In this document: in pieces, positions 8,310 through 18,246 of the stretch
Numbering within the stretch: the first letter of the stretch is position 1
Layout: each line of letters opens with the position of its first letter
Assembly (NCBI GenBank): GCA_964417875.1
Contig: CAYQJU010000006.1
Location: forward strand, 1 to 64,000
Direction of reading: 5' to 3'
DNA from: ZC4RG30 sp964417875
Lineage (GTDB): Bacteria; Pseudomonadota; Gammaproteobacteria; Steroidobacterales; Steroidobacteraceae
Length of the DNA: 64,000 nt
Notes under the pieces: model-generated
Told to the model about the DNA's origin: nothing
Seen by the model: the letters and a program-made list of their open reading frames with translations, nothing else
Databases searched by the model: none
Program-made: the position numbers and the translations under genes

Positions 8310-8965
8310 GGCCGTTGCTTGCCGTGCTGCTGATGACCGCTGCACTGGAAAGCGGCGCCATCGAGGCGCGCGATGCGCGGCAGCTGGATGTGACCATCGA
8401 ACGGCTCACCGAGCCTGTCATCGTCGATGGGGTGAGCCTGCAGATCCACAGCGCGGTGGGTCCGGATGTGTCCCGTCTGGCCGACCGCATCCGCACGCGC
8501 TGGCGCCAGGAGGGCAGCCCGCTCAGGCAGCACATGCAGGACGGATGGCATCTGCTGGCGCGGTTCGACAACGGGCACAACGAGGTCATCCAGTGGCGTG
8601 GCGAAGGCAGTTCGGCGCAGCTGCTGCATTCGGTGCTCGATGCGGCGCAAACCCCGGTCCGGCCGTCGGCAGCGCCGTTCCGGCTGCCGAGCTCCTGCGC
8701 ATGGGTGCGTGTCATCGAGGGCCAGGCCGGGCGCGGCTCCTATCAGCAACGCAGCGCCCGCTGTCGTGCCGGCCCCGCCAGCGTGCTGGACGCCATCCGC
8801 CGCGAACTGCGGGCGCGGGGCTGGACCGTGCGCGAGGGCGAAGGCCAGTCGCTGCAGGTCTCCGCAAAGGGCCTCGACGGGCAGGTCACGGTGGCCGCGG
8901 GCGATGCGCGCGGTGAAAGCGGTGTGGTGTGGGTGGGCCATCAGGCTGCGGAGCCGCGGCGATGA
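8306..8965 (+). CDS. Exported protein of the Tad operon, function unknown
   Basis: 219 residues with a short signal peptide (MRPLLAVLLMTAALESGA). The mature part has two cysteines (in SSCAWV and SARCRAG), possibly a disulfide, and mixed alpha/beta character. I recognise no family. The start at 8306 overlaps the preceding stop as ATGA; an ATG at 8300 would add two residues. Embedded in the Tad operon with 4-nt overlaps on both sides, it is probably a periplasmic assembly or accessory factor. Confidence 0.6.
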   Translation: MRPLLAVLLMTAALESGAIEARDARQLDVTIERLTEPVIVDGVSLQIHSAVGPDVSRLADRIRTRWRQEGSPLRQHMQDGWHLLARFDNGHNEVIQWRGEGSSAQLLHSVLDAAQTPVRPSAAPFRLPSSCAWVRVIEGQAGRGSYQQRSARCRAGPASVLDAIRRELRARGWTVREGEGQSLQVSAKGLDGQVTVAAGDARGESGVVWVGHQAAEPRR

Positions 8966-9132
8966 CCCGCCGGCACCGCGGACAGGCCAGCAGCGAGTTC
9001 CTGCTCGTGTGCGGGGCATTGGCGCTGGCGCTGTTCTATCCCTATGTGAACGGCGAGTCCGTCACCACGCTGCTGCTGCGCACACTGATGAATGTGGCAA
9101 GGGCAAGGTCCTTCCTGGTTTCCATCCTCTGA
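8962..9132 (+). CDS. Small (56 aa) Flp-pilin-like protein
   Basis: A very short protein carrying a second Flp-type processing signal: basic leader MTRRHRG, then QASSEF with Glu at +5 and Phe at +6, then a hydrophobic stretch (LLVCGALALALFYPY). The remaining 30 residues are moderately hydrophobic and basic. It overlaps the previous gene by ATGA and ends 19 nt before cpaB, which has its own ribosome binding site. It may be a minor Flp subunit or a priming pseudopilin; the assignment rests only on the signal and context. Confidence 0.65.
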   Translation: MTRRHRGQASSEFLLVCGALALALFYPYVNGESVTTLLLRTLMNVARARSFLVSIL

Positions 9133-9151
9133 AGAGCACTGGAGGTTTTGC

Positions 9152-10021
9152 GTGGATGATCAAGTTTCCTGGCGGCGCCGATGGCTGCGGGCGGATGTGG
9201 CGTTGACCGTGGTCGCGCTGGCGGCCGGTGGCGCCGGCGCAGTGCTGGCCGGCAAGTATCTCTCGCAGCGTGCCGAGGCCGATCGCGCGCGGCTGGAGCA
9301 GCGGTATGCCGGCCAGGACATCGTGGTGGTCTCCGCCGACCTGCCGCGCGGCGCGGTGCTGTCCTCGGGCAATCTCGCCGTGCGTTCGGTGCCACGCGAT
9401 TTCGTGCCCGCGGATGCCGTGCCCGCAGCGCGCGCCGGACAGCTGCTGGGCGCCACGGCCGCCATCGACATTGCGCGCGGCACACCGGTGGTGGCTGGCG
9501 CGGTGACGGCGACGGGCGCACCGGTATCCAGGCTTTCCGATGCACTGGCGCCCGATGAGCGCGCAATGACCGTCGCGGTCGATGAGCTCGATTCGCAGGC
9601 TGGCGGACTGCGCAGCGGCGATCGCATCGATCTTTACTACAGCCAGCGCGCCAGCGGCGGTGCGCGGCTGGTGCCGCTGCTGCAGCAGGTGGAGATCCTC
9701 GGCGTCGGCGATTCGTTCATGACGGACCGCGAGGGCGCGCCGCGCAGCTTTGCCACCGTGACGCTGCGGGTTTCATCCAGCGATGCGCCACGCCTGCTGC
9801 TCGCGCAGCAGGCCGGCGACCTGTCGGTGTTGCTGCGAAGCCCGCACGACACCGCCTCGCTGCCGGTGGCGATCCGCAACAGCAGCGAGCTGCTGCGGGT
9901 GCCTTCAGCGGTGCGCAGCACGGTGTCCCAGATCGAGTTGCTGGTGGGTGGCGGCGGGCAGCAGGTGCCCGAACGACGGGTGCTCACGGTCACGGCGCGC
10001 CGCGCCGCGGAGGCCACATGA
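9152..10021 (+). CDS. cpaB: Flp pilus assembly protein CpaB/RcpC
   Basis: 289 residues. One N-terminal transmembrane helix (LTVVALAAGGAGAVLAG) is followed by a SAF domain (IVVVSADLPRGAVLSSGNLAVRSV broken across residues ~50-75) and the CpaB domain with VAVDELDSQAGGLRSGDRID. CpaB is a periplasmic protein that works with the secretin CpaC. The GTG at 9152 is chosen because GGAGG at 9141-9145 lies 6 nt upstream and the encoded N-terminus leads directly into the membrane helix. It overlaps cpaC by 4 nt. Confidence 0.88.
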   Translation: MDDQVSWRRRWLRADVALTVVALAAGGAGAVLAGKYLSQRAEADRARLEQRYAGQDIVVVSADLPRGAVLSSGNLAVRSVPRDFVPADAVPAARAGQLLGATAAIDIARGTPVVAGAVTATGAPVSRLSDALAPDERAMTVAVDELDSQAGGLRSGDRIDLYYSQRASGGARLVPLLQQVEILGVGDSFMTDREGAPRSFATVTLRVSSSDAPRLLLAQQAGDLSVLLRSPHDTASLPVAIRNSSELLRVPSAVRSTVSQIELLVGGGGQQVPERRVLTVTARRAAEAT

Positions 10022-11239
10022 GCGCGCGTGTCCTGCTGCTGGTGCTGCTGCTGTCTGCGGTGACGCCGCTGCACGCCGCGCAGGCGCCGGCACCGGCGCT
10101 GCCTGAAGAGGTGTCGATCGCCGTCGGCGAGACGCTGCTGCTGATGGCCGACGTGCGCCGCGCGGCACTGGGCTCCGGACGGGTGGTCTCCTTCGCCACG
10201 CCGGAGCGCGGCCAGCTGCTGCTGTTCGGCGAGGCGCCCGGCGAGACCACCGCCGAGCTGTGGCTGACCGATGGCAGCCAGCATCACCTGCGCATCCGGG
10301 TGCGCGAGCAGGACCTCACGCAACGCCTGGCCGAAGTGCGAGAGCTGCTTGCCGGCGTGCCTGGCGTGTCGGCGCGCGTGTCCGGGCGCTATGTGGTGCT
10401 CGAGGGCTCGCGCGCCGGTGCCGCCGATCGGAAGCGCGCCGCCGAAATCGCCGCGCTGTATCCGGGCGAGGTGCTCGACTTCGTGGGCGAGGTCGACTGG
10501 GAATCCATGGTGCAGATGCAGGTGCGCCTGGTGGAGGTGCGGCGCGACCAGCTGGAGACTCTGGGCCTGCGCTGGGGAGCGGATGCTGCCGGACCCACCG
10601 TGAGTGCCAGCGCCGGTGGCGGGCAGGGCGGGTTGGCGCTGCGCGCCTCGCTGCTCAGCGAGCTGACCTCGCGCATCGACCTGCTGCAGCAGCAGGGCCT
10701 GGCCTTCACGCTGGCGGAACCCATCCTCAGCTGTCGCAGCGGTGATTCGGCCCGCTTCGTGTCCGGCGGCGAGATTCCGATTCCGGTCACCGATGGCCTG
10801 GGGTCCACCGATGTGCAGTACAAGGAATACGGACTGATCCTGCAGGTACGGCCGCATGCCGGCCGCGACGGCACCATCCATGCCGAGATCGACCTGGAGT
10901 TGAGCCAGATCGATCCGGCCGTGCGCGTGGGCGATTTCCCGGGATTCATCAAGCGCCAGACCAGCACGGCATTCAATGTGGCCGACGGCGAGGCCATGGC
11001 CATCGCCGGATTGCTGATGCGGGAAAGCGGCCGCGACCGTGCTTCGGTCCCGGGCCTGGGATCGATCCCGGTTGCCGGCGCCCTGTTCCGTTCGAAGCGC
11101 CGGCTGCAGCGCGAGACCGAGCTGCTGGTGATCATCTCGCCGCGGCGCTTCGAGGCCGGCGTGCCCGCACCGCGCATCCAGCCGGACCAGCAGGCGCTGA
11201 TTGATCGTGCCATTGATGTCGAAGCTGCGGAGCCGGGCC

Positions 11240-11247
<8 letters not shown>
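10018..11247 (+). CDS. cpaC: Tad/Flp secretin CpaC (RcpA)
   Basis: 409 residues with a signal peptide (VLLLVLLLSAVTPLHAA). Domains: an N-terminal pilus/T2SS-T3SS secretin N-domain (residues ~30-95, VSIAVGETLLLMADV), a BON-like middle part, then the secretin channel domain with ILSCRSGDSARFVSGGEIPIP, VQYKEYGLILQVRP and VPGLGSIPVAGALFRS. It forms the outer-membrane pore for the Flp pilus. It overlaps cpaB by 4 nt and cpaF by 8 nt. It is on the short side for CpaC but all core blocks are present. Confidence 0.92.
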
Positions 11248-12504
<1,257 letters not shown>

Positions 12505-12511
<7 letters not shown>

Positions 12512-13347
12512 TCGCCACGCTGCTGATCGCGGCCGCCACCGCCATTCTGGTCCATGTCGTCGCATCGAAGCTGCGGCTGGCCGGCAGCTGGTGGGCCGCA
12601 CTGGCCGGCCAGCGTACCGAGGCCGAGCTGGCCAGCCTGTTCGTGTTCATTCCCGCAAGACAGCTGCTCGGCATCACGCTGCTGCTGGCCGGCTGCGTGG
12701 CCGCCGTCGCGTTGCTGTGCCAGGCCCCGATGCCGGTCACGCTGATGGCCGCGCTGCTGGCGCTGGCATTGCCAAGATTCCTCTCGCGTGCGCTGACCGC
12801 GCGCTGGAGGCGCCACGTCGCACAGCAACTGCCGGATGCGCTGTCGCTGTGGGCCGGCCTGCTGCGTGCCGGACAGGGCACGCAGCAGGCGCTGGCGCAG
12901 GTGGCCCGGCGACAGCCGGCGCCACTGGGCCAGGAGCTGCGCTTCATCCTCGGCCAGACCCGCATGGGCATCCCGATGGAATCGGCGTTTGCATCGCTGC
13001 GCGAGCGTGCCGGCCTTGCCGATCTGCGGCTGCTGGCCACGCTGCTGGCCACGCATCGCGATGTGGGCGGCAACCTTGCCGAGTCGCTGCAGCGTCTGGC
13101 CGACCTGCTGCGCGGACGCCTGGTGATGGAAGCGCGCATCGCTGCGCTGACTTCGCAGGGACGCATGCAGGGCGTGGTGGTGGGGCTGCTGCCGTTGCTG
13201 CTGCTGGCCGTCCTCTATGTGATGGAGCGGGATGCCATGCAGGTGCTGCATACCACCTGGCAGGGGTGGGTGGCGCTGGGAATGATCGGTCTTCTGGAGC
13301 TCACCGGCTTCCTGCTGATCCGCCGCATCGTGAGGATCGAGATATGA
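12505..13347 (+). CDS. tadB: Tad pilus inner-membrane platform protein TadB
   Basis: 280 residues with a T2SSF domain (residues ~100-230: QQLPDALSLWAGLLRAGQGTQQAL, split here by domain turns) and membrane helices near residues 1-20, 50-90, 230-250 and at the C-terminus. Together with TadC it forms the platform that couples CpaF to pilin extraction. It overlaps cpaF by 7 nt and tadC by 4 nt. TadB is identified by position, first of the two platform genes after the ATPase. Confidence 0.87.
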
Positions 13348-14210
13348 GCGCCGATGTGCTGCTGCTGACGGCCACCTGCCTCTGCATCGCAGCGGCGATT
13401 GCCGGCCTGGTGCTGCAGATGGCGCGCCGGGCGCGGGCCGGCGGCCCGCCTGAACCGCAGGTGCGCGCACCGCTGCCGATGCGATGCACGCTGCCCATCG
13501 CATGGATCGTCGAGCCGCTGGTCGATGCGCTGCTGTGGCCGGCGCGCCGCCGCGCACTGAGCCGCCGGCTCGAGGCGTTGGGAATCGCCGATGCCTTCAC
13601 GCCGCAGCGCTGGGAGTCCATGTGCGTGGCGCTGGCCATCGCTGCCGGTGGACTGATGCTGGCAGTGCCGGACCTGTCATGGCTGGCACTGCCGGCAGCG
13701 GCATGCGGGTTCCTGCTCGGCGGACAATGGCTGTCGCGGCGTCGTGCCGCACAGGAACAGGCCATCGCGCGCGAGTTGCCGGCATGGCTGGACCTGATGA
13801 CGGTCTGTGTGGAGGCCGGCTCCACGCTGACCGCCGGCCTGCGCCTGATCGTCAGCGAGGCGCCACCCGGTCCGCTGCGCGACTACTTCGAGCGGGTGCT
13901 GCGTGAGGTGCGCGGCGGCCGGCCGCGCGCGCAGTCGTTCTCGCATGTCGCGGCCATCATCGGCAACGAGAGCCTGACCACGCTGGCCAGTGCGCTGGAA
14001 CATGCCGAAAGCTCCGGCATGAGCCTGGGCCAGGTGCTGCGCGCGCAGGGCGAGCAGCGATCCGCCGAGCGCTTCGCGCGCGCCGAGAAGCTGGCGATGC
14101 AGGCGCCGGTGAAAATGCTCGGGCCGCTCATCTTCTGCATCTTCCCCTGCACCTTCATCGTGATCGGCGTGCCGATCGCGGTGCGGCTCGCCGAGGCACT
14201 GGGCGCATGA
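13344..14210 (+). CDS. tadC: Tad pilus inner-membrane platform protein TadC
   Basis: 288 residues with a C-terminal T2SSF domain (ELPAWLDLMTVCVEAGSTL, MSLGQVLRAQGEQRSAERFARAEK) and four probable membrane helices, including FCIFPCTFIVIGVPI at the end. It partners TadB. The ATG at 13344 overlaps the tadB stop as ATGA, and the gene itself overlaps the DUF192 gene as ATGA, so the whole block should be translated as one coupled unit. Confidence 0.87.
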   Translation: MSADVLLLTATCLCIAAAIAGLVLQMARRARAGGPPEPQVRAPLPMRCTLPIAWIVEPLVDALLWPARRRALSRRLEALGIADAFTPQRWESMCVALAIAAGGLMLAVPDLSWLALPAAACGFLLGGQWLSRRRAAQEQAIARELPAWLDLMTVCVEAGSTLTAGLRLIVSEAPPGPLRDYFERVLREVRGGRPRAQSFSHVAAIIGNESLTTLASALEHAESSGMSLGQVLRAQGEQRSAERFARAEKLAMQAPVKMLGPLIFCIFPCTFIVIGVPIAVRLAEALGA

Positions 14211-14551
14211 TCATCTTCCGCATCGAACACAACCGCCATCGCCTGCGGCGCATGCAGGTGCATGTCTGTGAAACCCGCCTGGAGCGTGGCCGTGGGCTGC
14301 TGCTGCGACGCCGCCTGGATGCGGAGACCGCCTACATGCTGCCGCGCTGCAGGGCCGTGCATACCTTCGGCATGCACTATCGCATCGACGTGCTGTTCTG
14401 TGATGCAGAAGGCCGCATCCTCAGCATCCGCGAGAGCCTGGGGCCCTGCCGCGTGGCGGCTGAGCCGGCTGCGAGCCATGTATGGGAACTGGACGCGGGC
14501 ACCGCGCGCCGCTGGGGCTGGTCGGTGGGCGACCGCATCCTGCCGTGCTGA
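14207..14551 (+). CDS. DUF192 family protein inside the Tad operon
   Basis: 114 residues. The DUF192 core is recognisable: ETRLERGRGLLLRRRL, MLPRCRAVHTFGMHYRIDVLF, AEGRILSI, and the terminal WSVGDRIL. Unlike many DUF192 proteins it has no signal peptide, so it is likely cytoplasmic. It overlaps tadC by 4 nt and the next TadE-like gene by 7 nt, which argues for a function linked to the pilus rather than chance proximity. The biochemical role of DUF192 is unknown to me. Confidence 0.8.
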   Translation: MIIFRIEHNRHRLRRMQVHVCETRLERGRGLLLRRRLDAETAYMLPRCRAVHTFGMHYRIDVLFCDAEGRILSIRESLGPCRVAAEPAASHVWELDAGTARRWGWSVGDRILPC

Positions 14552-15192
14552 GGCCACGTGCCCAGCATGGCGCGGCGATGGTGGAATTCCACATCGTGGC
14601 GCTGTTTGCGCTGTTGCCACTGTGCCTGGGCACGCTGCAGCTGGCCTTGCTGCTGGCCGAGAACCACCACATCGACCACGCGGCATTCCTCGCCACGCGG
14701 CATGCGGCGATGTCACAGGGCGACCTGGATGCCGCCCGCAGCGCCTTCGCCAGTGCGTCCACCGTGCTGTTCGTCGGCGGCGATGTCGACCGCGGCAATG
14801 CGGCGACGCGCGTGGCCGGCGCCTATGCGCGGGCCCTGGCAGACCAGGCGATTTTCGCGCGCATCCGCCTGCTGAATCCCGGCGTCGAAGCGCAGCAGGA
14901 CTTCGCGCTGCAACGTGGCGAGCTGCGCGTGATTCCCAATGATGGCCTTGAGTACCGCTCCGCCGCGCCGGGACGGCGCAGCGGCATCAGCATCCAGCAG
15001 GCCAATGTGCTGCGGCTGGAATTCAGCTGGTGCCGGCCGCTGGTGGTGCCCTTCGCGCGGCAGATGCTGCTGGGCCTGCTGCGCCGGATCGACTTCGATC
15101 CCTGGCACCAGGCCTGCTATGCGCAGGGCCGGGTGCCGGTGAGGGCGGAGGCCGCCCTTCCGATGCAGTCGGATTTCAGGGTGTCTTCGTGA
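14545..15192 (+). CDS. TadE-like minor pilin
   Basis: 215 residues from a GTG at 14545. The leader MLRPRAQHG followed by AAMVEF gives the TadE processing signal (Glu at +5, Phe at +6), and the hydrophobic helix is HIVALFALLPLCLGTLQLALLLA in two parts. A further hydrophobic patch lies near RPLVVPFARQMLLGLL. The GTG start is chosen because it gives a short leader and a 7-nt overlap with the DUF192 gene; an internal ATG at 14578 would destroy the signal. The last gene of the Tad operon, it overlaps the convergent ppiC-type gene by 17 bp. Confidence 0.75.
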   Translation: MLRPRAQHGAAMVEFHIVALFALLPLCLGTLQLALLLAENHHIDHAAFLATRHAAMSQGDLDAARSAFASASTVLFVGGDVDRGNAATRVAGAYARALADQAIFARIRLLNPGVEAQQDFALQRGELRVIPNDGLEYRSAAPGRRSGISIQQANVLRLEFSWCRPLVVPFARQMLLGLLRRIDFDPWHQACYAQGRVPVRAEAALPMQSDFRVSS

Positions 15193-15988
15193 TCGCGGCC
15201 TTGCCCACCAGTCCATCCACCCAGGCATCGAACTGCTTCTGCTGCACGGCCTGCACCAGCTGCTCGCGCACGTCCTCGAAGGGCGGCACCGTGGTCTCGC
15301 GCGAATCGGTGAGCCGGATCACATGCCAGGCGACATCGGTGCGCAGTGGCGTCTTGCTGTGTTCGCCGTTCTTCATCTCGCGCACGGCCACGGCGAAGGT
15401 CGGCGGCATCCCGGACGGGGTCGACCACAGCAGGTCACCGCCCTGGGTGCGCGTGTTGTTGTCCAGCGAGTGCTGGCGGGCCAGCGCGGCAAAGTCGCCG
15501 CCCTTGTCCAGCTGCGCGATCAGCTCGCTGGCGGCCTCGGCCGAATCCACGGCGATGTGGCTGAGGCGATACTCGGTCTTGTCCATGGTCGTGGCGCGCA
15601 GGTCGTACTCGGCGCGCAGTTCGTCCTCGCTGGGCTGCCGGTCCTGCAGCAGGTCCTCGGCGGCGGCGCGCTGCAGGATGGTCAGCTGCTGGATCTGGAG
15701 CGCGGCGGTCACCTCCGGCCGGTCGGCAATGCCCGAGCGCCGGGCTTCCGCGGCCACGACCTGCGCGCGCACCAGCGCATCGAGCAGATCGATGCGTTCC
15801 GGCGGCGTGATCTCGCCGAAAGGCTTGCCGGTGACGCCGGTGGCATAGTGCTCGAAGGTGTTGCGGCTGACGGGCTGGCCATCCACGGTGGCCACCACGC
15901 GGTCGGTCGATGTTGCCGCCTGCTGGTTGCAGGCAGCCACCAGGGTGGCCGTGGCGAGCACGGCCAGCAGCAGGCGCAAGCGATTCAT
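15176..15988 (-). CDS. Peptidyl-prolyl cis-trans isomerase, parvulin/PpiC type lipoprotein
   Basis: 270 residues. An N-terminal lipoprotein signal (VLATATLVAAC, lipobox LVAAC) places it in the periplasm, membrane-anchored. A SurA-N-like helical region precedes the rotamase domain (YRLSHIAVDSAEAA, GGDFAALARQHS, QGGDLLWSTPSGMPPTFA, WHVIRLTDSRE), with the parvulin core preserved. Probable role: folding of exported proteins, as for PrsA/PpiD-like enzymes. It is followed by bolA and yciB upstream on the same strand and overlaps the Tad operon end convergently by 17 bp. Confidence 0.88.
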   Translation of the reverse strand: MNRLRLLLAVLATATLVAACNQQAATSTDRVVATVDGQPVSRNTFEHYATGVTGKPFGEITPPERIDLLDALVRAQVVAAEARRSGIADRPEVTAALQIQQLTILQRAAAEDLLQDRQPSEDELRAEYDLRATTMDKTEYRLSHIAVDSAEAASELIAQLDKGGDFAALARQHSLDNNTRTQGGDLLWSTPSGMPPTFAVAVREMKNGEHSKTPLRTDVAWHVIRLTDSRETTVPPFEDVREQLVQAVQQKQFDAWVDGLVGKAAITKTP

Positions 15989-15990
15989 GG

Positions 15991-16269
15991 TCAGTCCTCT
16001 CTTCTATGTTCTTCTGGAGTCAGCGCGTCGATCTGCAGCGCGTGGATGCGACCGGCCATCAGCGGCGCGGCGGCATCGTAAACCAGGCGGTGCCGCTGCA
16101 GCATGCCCAGACCGGCAAAATGCGCCGACACGATGCGGACCGCGAAATGGGCGCCTTCACGCGCACCCGGATGGCCGGCATGCAACGCACTGTCGTCGCG
16201 CAAGGTCAGCGACACCGGGTCGAGCGCGGCGCGCAGGCGGGTTTCAAGCTCGCCGGCGAGCGTGCTCAT
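15991..16269 (-). CDS. BolA family protein
   Basis: 92 residues. BolA fold with the family helix-turn motif HFAVRIVSAHFAGLGMLQRHRLVYDAA and the C-terminal GRIHALQIDALTPEEH. BolA proteins bind [2Fe-2S] glutaredoxins and act in iron-sulfur trafficking or as regulators. It overlaps the yciB stop by 4 nt and precedes the PPIase gene by 2 nt, so yciB-bolA-ppi is an operon. This order (ispZ/yciB then bolA then a parvulin) is seen in several gammaproteobacteria. Confidence 0.88.
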   Translation of the reverse strand: MSTLAGELETRLRAALDPVSLTLRDDSALHAGHPGAREGAHFAVRIVSAHFAGLGMLQRHRLVYDAAAPLMAGRIHALQIDALTPEEHRRED

Positions 16270-16835
16270 GGGCCGGCAGGCTCGGGCTCATCCTGCCGCA
16301 GCTTGCCATTGGCATGCAGCCAGTAGATCTGCGCGAACAGGAACAGCAGCATCAGGCCGGTGAGGCCGAAGAACTTGAAGTTCACCCAGGCCTTCTCGCT
16401 GGCATTGAGCGCGACCAGGATGTTGGCAAGCCCGGCCACCACGCCATAGAACACCCAGCCGGTGTTGATCTTCAGCCATTCCCCGCGGCTCATCTTTGCG
16501 TCATCCACCATGCTGTGCATCATGCGCTGCGCCAGCGGTTGCCGGCCGATGAAGGCACTGCCGAGGAAGGCGAGCGAAAGCACCCACATGAAGATGCTGG
16601 GCTTCCACTGGATGAAGCGCGCGTCGCGCAGCGCCAGCGTGGCGGCGCCGAACAGCAGCACCAGCACCGTGCTGGTGGCCAGCATGGTGGGCATGCGCCC
16701 GAGGCGCAGCCACATGATGGCCAGCGAGATGGGCATGCCCACCATCAGCACCGCGGTGGCGACGTAGATTCCGCCGAAATAAAGATAGGCCACCAGGAAG
16801 GCCAGGACCGGCAGCAATTCGATGAGCACCTGCAT
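16266..16835 (-). CDS. yciB: Inner-membrane spanning protein YciB (septation protein A / IspZ)
   Basis: 189 residues, five hydrophobic helices, typical length. Signatures: ELLPVLAFLVAYLYFGGIYVA at the N-terminus (broken by the first loop), FIQWKPSIFMWVL, EWLKINTGWVFYG and AWVNFKFFGLTGLM. It is involved in envelope biogenesis and septation. The ATG at 16835 is chosen by comparison with the family; another ATG lies 12 nt upstream. On its strand, TATGAT (16848-16843) ends 7 nt before the ATG and no Shine-Dalgarno is visible, so the mRNA may be leaderless. Confidence 0.92.
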   Translation of the reverse strand: MQVLIELLPVLAFLVAYLYFGGIYVATAVLMVGMPISLAIMWLRLGRMPTMLATSTVLVLLFGAATLALRDARFIQWKPSIFMWVLSLAFLGSAFIGRQPLAQRMMHSMVDDAKMSRGEWLKINTGWVFYGVVAGLANILVALNASEKAWVNFKFFGLTGLMLLFLFAQIYWLHANGKLRQDEPEPAGP

Positions 16836-16842
16836 GGCCGGT

Positions 16843-16939
16843 ATCATAGCCAACCGGCCCGTCCCGGCGAGGGCGATGCGCAGCTCGCTTGGCCGGGCCC
16901 GCGCATTGGGGTCGCCCGCCGCGCCCGGGTGGCTATAAT
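16843..16939. promoter_or_regulatory. Back-to-back -10 boxes of yciB and trpS
   Basis: The 112-bp divergent gap holds TATAAT at 16934-16939 on the + strand, 8 nt before the trpS ATG. On the - strand TATGAT lies at 16848-16843, 7 nt before the yciB ATG. Neither start has a purine-rich ribosome binding site in between. With transcription starting about 7 nt after each box, both mRNAs would begin at or next to the start codon. No good -35 box is obvious for either. Confidence 0.55.
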
Positions 16940-16947
16940 CCGGCCCG

Positions 16948-18246
16948 ATGACTTCCCCCCCCCTGACCGCGCAGCGGGAGCGCGTGCTTTCGGGCATGCG
17001 ACCCACCGGCAAGCTGCACCTGGGCAACTACCACGGCGCGCTGCGCAACTGGGTGGCCCTGCAGGACCGTTACGAAGGCTATTTCTTCGTGGCCGACTGG
17101 CACGCGCTCACCACGGATTACGAAAAGCCGGAAAACCTTCAGCAGCACATCCACGATCTGGTGGTGGACTGGCTCGCGGCGGGCCTCGATCCGCAACGCG
17201 CGGCCATCTTCGTGCAGTCGGAAGTGCCGGCGCATGCCGAGCTGCACCTGCTGCTGTCGATGATGACGCCGCTGTCGTGGCTGGAGCGGGTGCCCACATA
17301 CAAGGACCAGCAGGCGCAGCTGAAGGAAAAGGACCTGGCCACCTATGGCTTCCTCGGCTATCCGCTGCTGCAGAGCGCCGACATCCTGCTGTATCGCCCG
17401 GCCTGGGTGCCGGTGGGCGAGGACCAGGTGGCGCATGTGGAGATCACGCGCGAGATCGCGCGCCGCTTCAACCATCTCTATGGCCGCGATCCGGCATTCC
17501 CGAAGCTGGTGAAGGCGGCGCTGGGACGCCTGCCGCGCGAGCTGCGCGAGCGCTACACCGCGCTGCGGCGCGGCTTCCAGGAGGGCGGCGACCAGGCGGC
17601 ACTGGCCGAGGCGCGCGCACTGGTCAGCGGCGCTGCCATGGTCGATGCCACGCAGCGCGAACTGCTGCTGGCGGCACTTGAAGGCGAGCACCACCGGCTG
17701 CTGCCGGCGCCCGAGGTGCTGCTGACCCCGTCGCCGAAGGTGCCGGGCCTGGACGGCCGCAAGATGTCCAAGTCCTATGGCAACACCATCGGGCTGACCG
17801 AGGATCCGGCCTCCATCGAGAAGAAGATCCGCGGCATGACCACCGATCCGGCGCGCGTGCGCCGCACCGATCCTGGCAATCCGGAGAAATGTCCGGTGTG
17901 GGACCTGCACAAGCTCTATACGGGCAAGCCCACGCATGAATGGGTGTGGCAGGGCTGCACCACGGCCGGCATCGGCTGCCTGGAGTGCAAGCAGCCGGTG
18001 ATCGAGCGGGTGTGCGCCGATGCGGCGGCGATGCGCGAGCGCGCCGCGCCATATCGCGACAACCCGGGTCGCGTGCGCGAGATCCTCGAGGCCGGCGCCG
18101 CGCGTGCGCGGGCCACCGCGGATGCCACCATGCAGGTGGTGCGGGGGTCAATGAACCTGCTGCCGCCGGGTGCTGCAGGCAATGGCGCGAGCGCAGCCGC
18201 TGTCACGAGCGCAGGCGCAGCCACAAGCCCAGGCGCCGCAACATGA
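16948..18246 (+). CDS. trpS: Tryptophanyl-tRNA synthetase
   Basis: 432 residues, class Ic aminoacyl-tRNA synthetase charging tRNA-Trp. The HIGH-type motif is PTGKLHLGN (19-27) and the KMSKS loop is GRKMSKSYGN (around 270-279). It is about 100 residues longer than the compact E. coli enzyme. There is an insertion of roughly 60 residues between the Rossmann half and KMSKS (LGRLPRELRERY through LLLAALEGE), and an Ala/Gly-rich low-complexity tail. A CLECK/CTTAGIGC cysteine cluster lies in the C-terminal half. It overlaps scpA by ATGA. Confidence 0.96.
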   Translation: MTSPPLTAQRERVLSGMRPTGKLHLGNYHGALRNWVALQDRYEGYFFVADWHALTTDYEKPENLQQHIHDLVVDWLAAGLDPQRAAIFVQSEVPAHAELHLLLSMMTPLSWLERVPTYKDQQAQLKEKDLATYGFLGYPLLQSADILLYRPAWVPVGEDQVAHVEITREIARRFNHLYGRDPAFPKLVKAALGRLPRELRERYTALRRGFQEGGDQAALAEARALVSGAAMVDATQRELLLAALEGEHHRLLPAPEVLLTPSPKVPGLDGRKMSKSYGNTIGLTEDPASIEKKIRGMTTDPARVRRTDPGNPEKCPVWDLHKLYTGKPTHEWVWQGCTTAGIGCLECKQPVIERVCADAAAMRERAAPYRDNPGRVREILEAGAARARATADATMQVVRGSMNLLPPGAAGNGASAAAVTSAGAATSPGAAT

